Of a DNA stretch of 5,605 nt, positions 4,694-5,605 are shown piece after piece (the first letter of the stretch is position 1; every line of letters begins with the position of its first letter). This DNA comes from Candidatus Nesterenkonia stercoripullorum (GTDB lineage Bacteria > Actinomycetota > Actinomycetes > Actinomycetales > Micrococcaceae). The stretch covers positions 1-5,605 of the forward strand of contig DXGD01000395.1 of NCBI GenBank assembly GCA_019114115.1, in the 5' to 3' direction. The translations under genes were made by a program, and so were the position numbers. The notes below the pieces were generated by a model. It ran no database searches and was not told the DNA's origin. It worked only from the letters and a program-made list of their open reading frames with translations.

Positions 4694-5605
4694 TGACTCC
4701 TTCCCACGAAGACTCCACCCACGAAGACTCCACCCAGGACGGCCCCTCCCAGGACGACGCCGCGCCGGACAATACCTCGTCCGACCAGCCTGCGCGCCAG
4801 ACTGTCCCCTCAGCGCATCGGGACAACGCCCGTGAGGACGCCCTCAACGCTGCCATGGAGAACAAGGGCGGCGGTTCTCGCACGGCCGTCACCGTTCCCT
4901 CACTCGGGGTCGTCGGGATGCTGCGCTGGGCGTGGACGCAGCTGACCAGCATGCGCACGGCGCTGATGCTGCTGCTTCTGCTCGCCGTCGCCGCTGTGCC
5001 CGGCTCGATCTTCCCGCAGCGCGTTCAAGACGCCTTCCAGGTGGAGACCTGGATCGAGGACAATCCCGGAATCGGGCCGGTGCTGGATGCCCTGCAGTTC
5101 TTCGACGTCTACTCCTCCGTGTGGTTCTCCGCGATCTACCTGCTGCTGTTCATCTCCTTGATCGGCTGCATCATTCCGCGAGCCCGCAAGCACTTCCAGC
5201 AGATGACGTCGCCGCCTCCGCGCACACCGCGCCGGCTGGGGCGGCTTCCCGAGCACGGCGTGCTCGAGCTCGAAGACCCCGAGCACGGCGGCCCGACGCC
5301 GGAGGCGGCCCTCGACGATGCGGCGAACGTCCTGAAGAAGCGCCGTTACCGGGTGGACGTCAGGCAGGCCGAAGAGGACGCCCGCGGGCGTAAGGTTCCG
5401 GCCTCGGTCGGCGCTGAGAAGGGGTATCTCAAAGAGATCGGGAACCTGGTGTTCCATATCTCGCTGGTGGGGGTGCTGATCTTCGTGGCGTTGGGCTCGA
5501 TGTTCAGCTACCGCGGGCAGAAGATCCTCATGGAGGACGAAGCCTTCGTGAACTCCCTGGTGGCCTACGACAACTTCTTCCCCGGCGCCTATTTCAGCGA
5601 GGACC
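4693..5605 (+). CDS. resB: Cytochrome c biogenesis protein ResB (5' part)
   Basis: The first 304 residues of a ResB/Ccs1 protein, cut off by the right edge; family members are usually about 500-550 residues. ResB partners with CcsA/CcsB to move haem across the membrane and attach it to apocytochrome c (System II). Residues 1-70 form an acidic, hydrophilic, likely cytosolic tail with HEDST repeats. The conserved part starts near 75 (MLRWAWTQLTSMRTALMLLL) and runs into the first membrane segment (about 87-107), ending in the typical PGSIFPQR. A second segment lies at about 141-161, followed by a basic PRARKHF. A third at about 250-271 contains His255 in NLVFHISLVG, a position where the family usually has a conserved histidine. 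The remaining extracytoplasmic domain and last membrane segment lie beyond the window. The start overlaps the ccdA stop by one base and has a strong ribosome binding site; internal ATG 4855 is a less likely alternative. A ccsA/ccsB gene is expected next. Confidence 0.95.
   Translation, partial: MTPSHEDSTHEDSTQDGPSQDDAAPDNTSSDQPARQTVPSAHRDNAREDALNAAMENKGGGSRTAVTVPSLGVVGMLRWAWTQLTSMRTALMLLLLLAVAAVPGSIFPQRVQDAFQVETWIEDNPGIGPVLDALQFFDVYSSVWFSAIYLLLFISLIGCIIPRARKHFQQMTSPPPRTPRRLGRLPEHGVLELEDPEHGGPTPEAALDDAANVLKKRRYRVDVRQAEEDARGRKVPASVGAEKGYLKEIGNLVFHISLVGVLIFVALGSMFSYRGQKILMEDEAFVNSLVAYDNFFPGAYFSED
4703..4732 (+). repeat. Perfect 15-bp tandem duplication in resB
   Basis: CCCACGAAGACTCCA occurs twice head-to-tail, followed by a partial CCCA. 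It codes two HEDST units in the acidic N-terminal tail of ResB, keeps the frame and looks like recent slippage. Confidence 0.85.

Overview
The window is GC-rich with strong G/C preference at third codon positions. Its gene content and proline/glycine/tyrosine-rich membrane protein point to a high-GC Gram-positive actinobacterium. Micrococcales, perhaps Micrococcaceae (Nesterenkonia/Arthrobacter-like), is my inference from protein style and not a database result. No mobile element, CRISPR array, tRNA or rRNA was seen.

Layout. (1) Bases 131-1042, plus strand: a DUF4031 domain fused to an HD-type metal-dependent phosphohydrolase domain, function unknown. (2) Bases 1022-2095, minus strand: a membrane protein with a long disordered tail made of five-residue YGQ-type repeats and four membrane segments. 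Its 3' end overlaps the first gene tail-to-tail by 21 bp. (3) Bases 2096-2383: a divergent intergenic region. (4) Bases 2384-3085, plus strand: a histidine phosphatase (phosphoglycerate-mutase-like). (5) Bases 3086-3260: a gap with a TAGAAT -10-like element and a cluster of inverted repeats. (6) Bases 3261-5605 (running off the right edge), plus strand: three tightly coupled genes for a TlpA/ResA-like thioredoxin lipoprotein, CcdA and ResB. Junctions are ATGA and TGATG overlaps.

The right half is a System II (Ccs) cytochrome c maturation operon. CcdA carries reducing equivalents across the membrane. The lipoprotein thioredoxin uses them to reduce the CXXC haem-binding cysteines of apocytochrome c. 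ResB, with a CcsA/CcsB partner expected just beyond the window, delivers haem and ligates it. In actinobacteria the main client would be the dihaem cytochrome c subunit QcrC of the bcc-aa3 supercomplex. The order phosphatase - thioredoxin - CcdA - ResB matches the Mycobacterium tuberculosis Rv0525-Rv0528 region (ccsA-type gene Rv0529 follows), from general knowledge.

I found no clear novel defence or mobile system. The points most worth a second look are the inverted-repeat cluster in front of the ccs operon, the FUS-like YGQ repeat tail, the DUF4031-HD fusion and the conserved but unexplained phosphatase next to the ccs genes.
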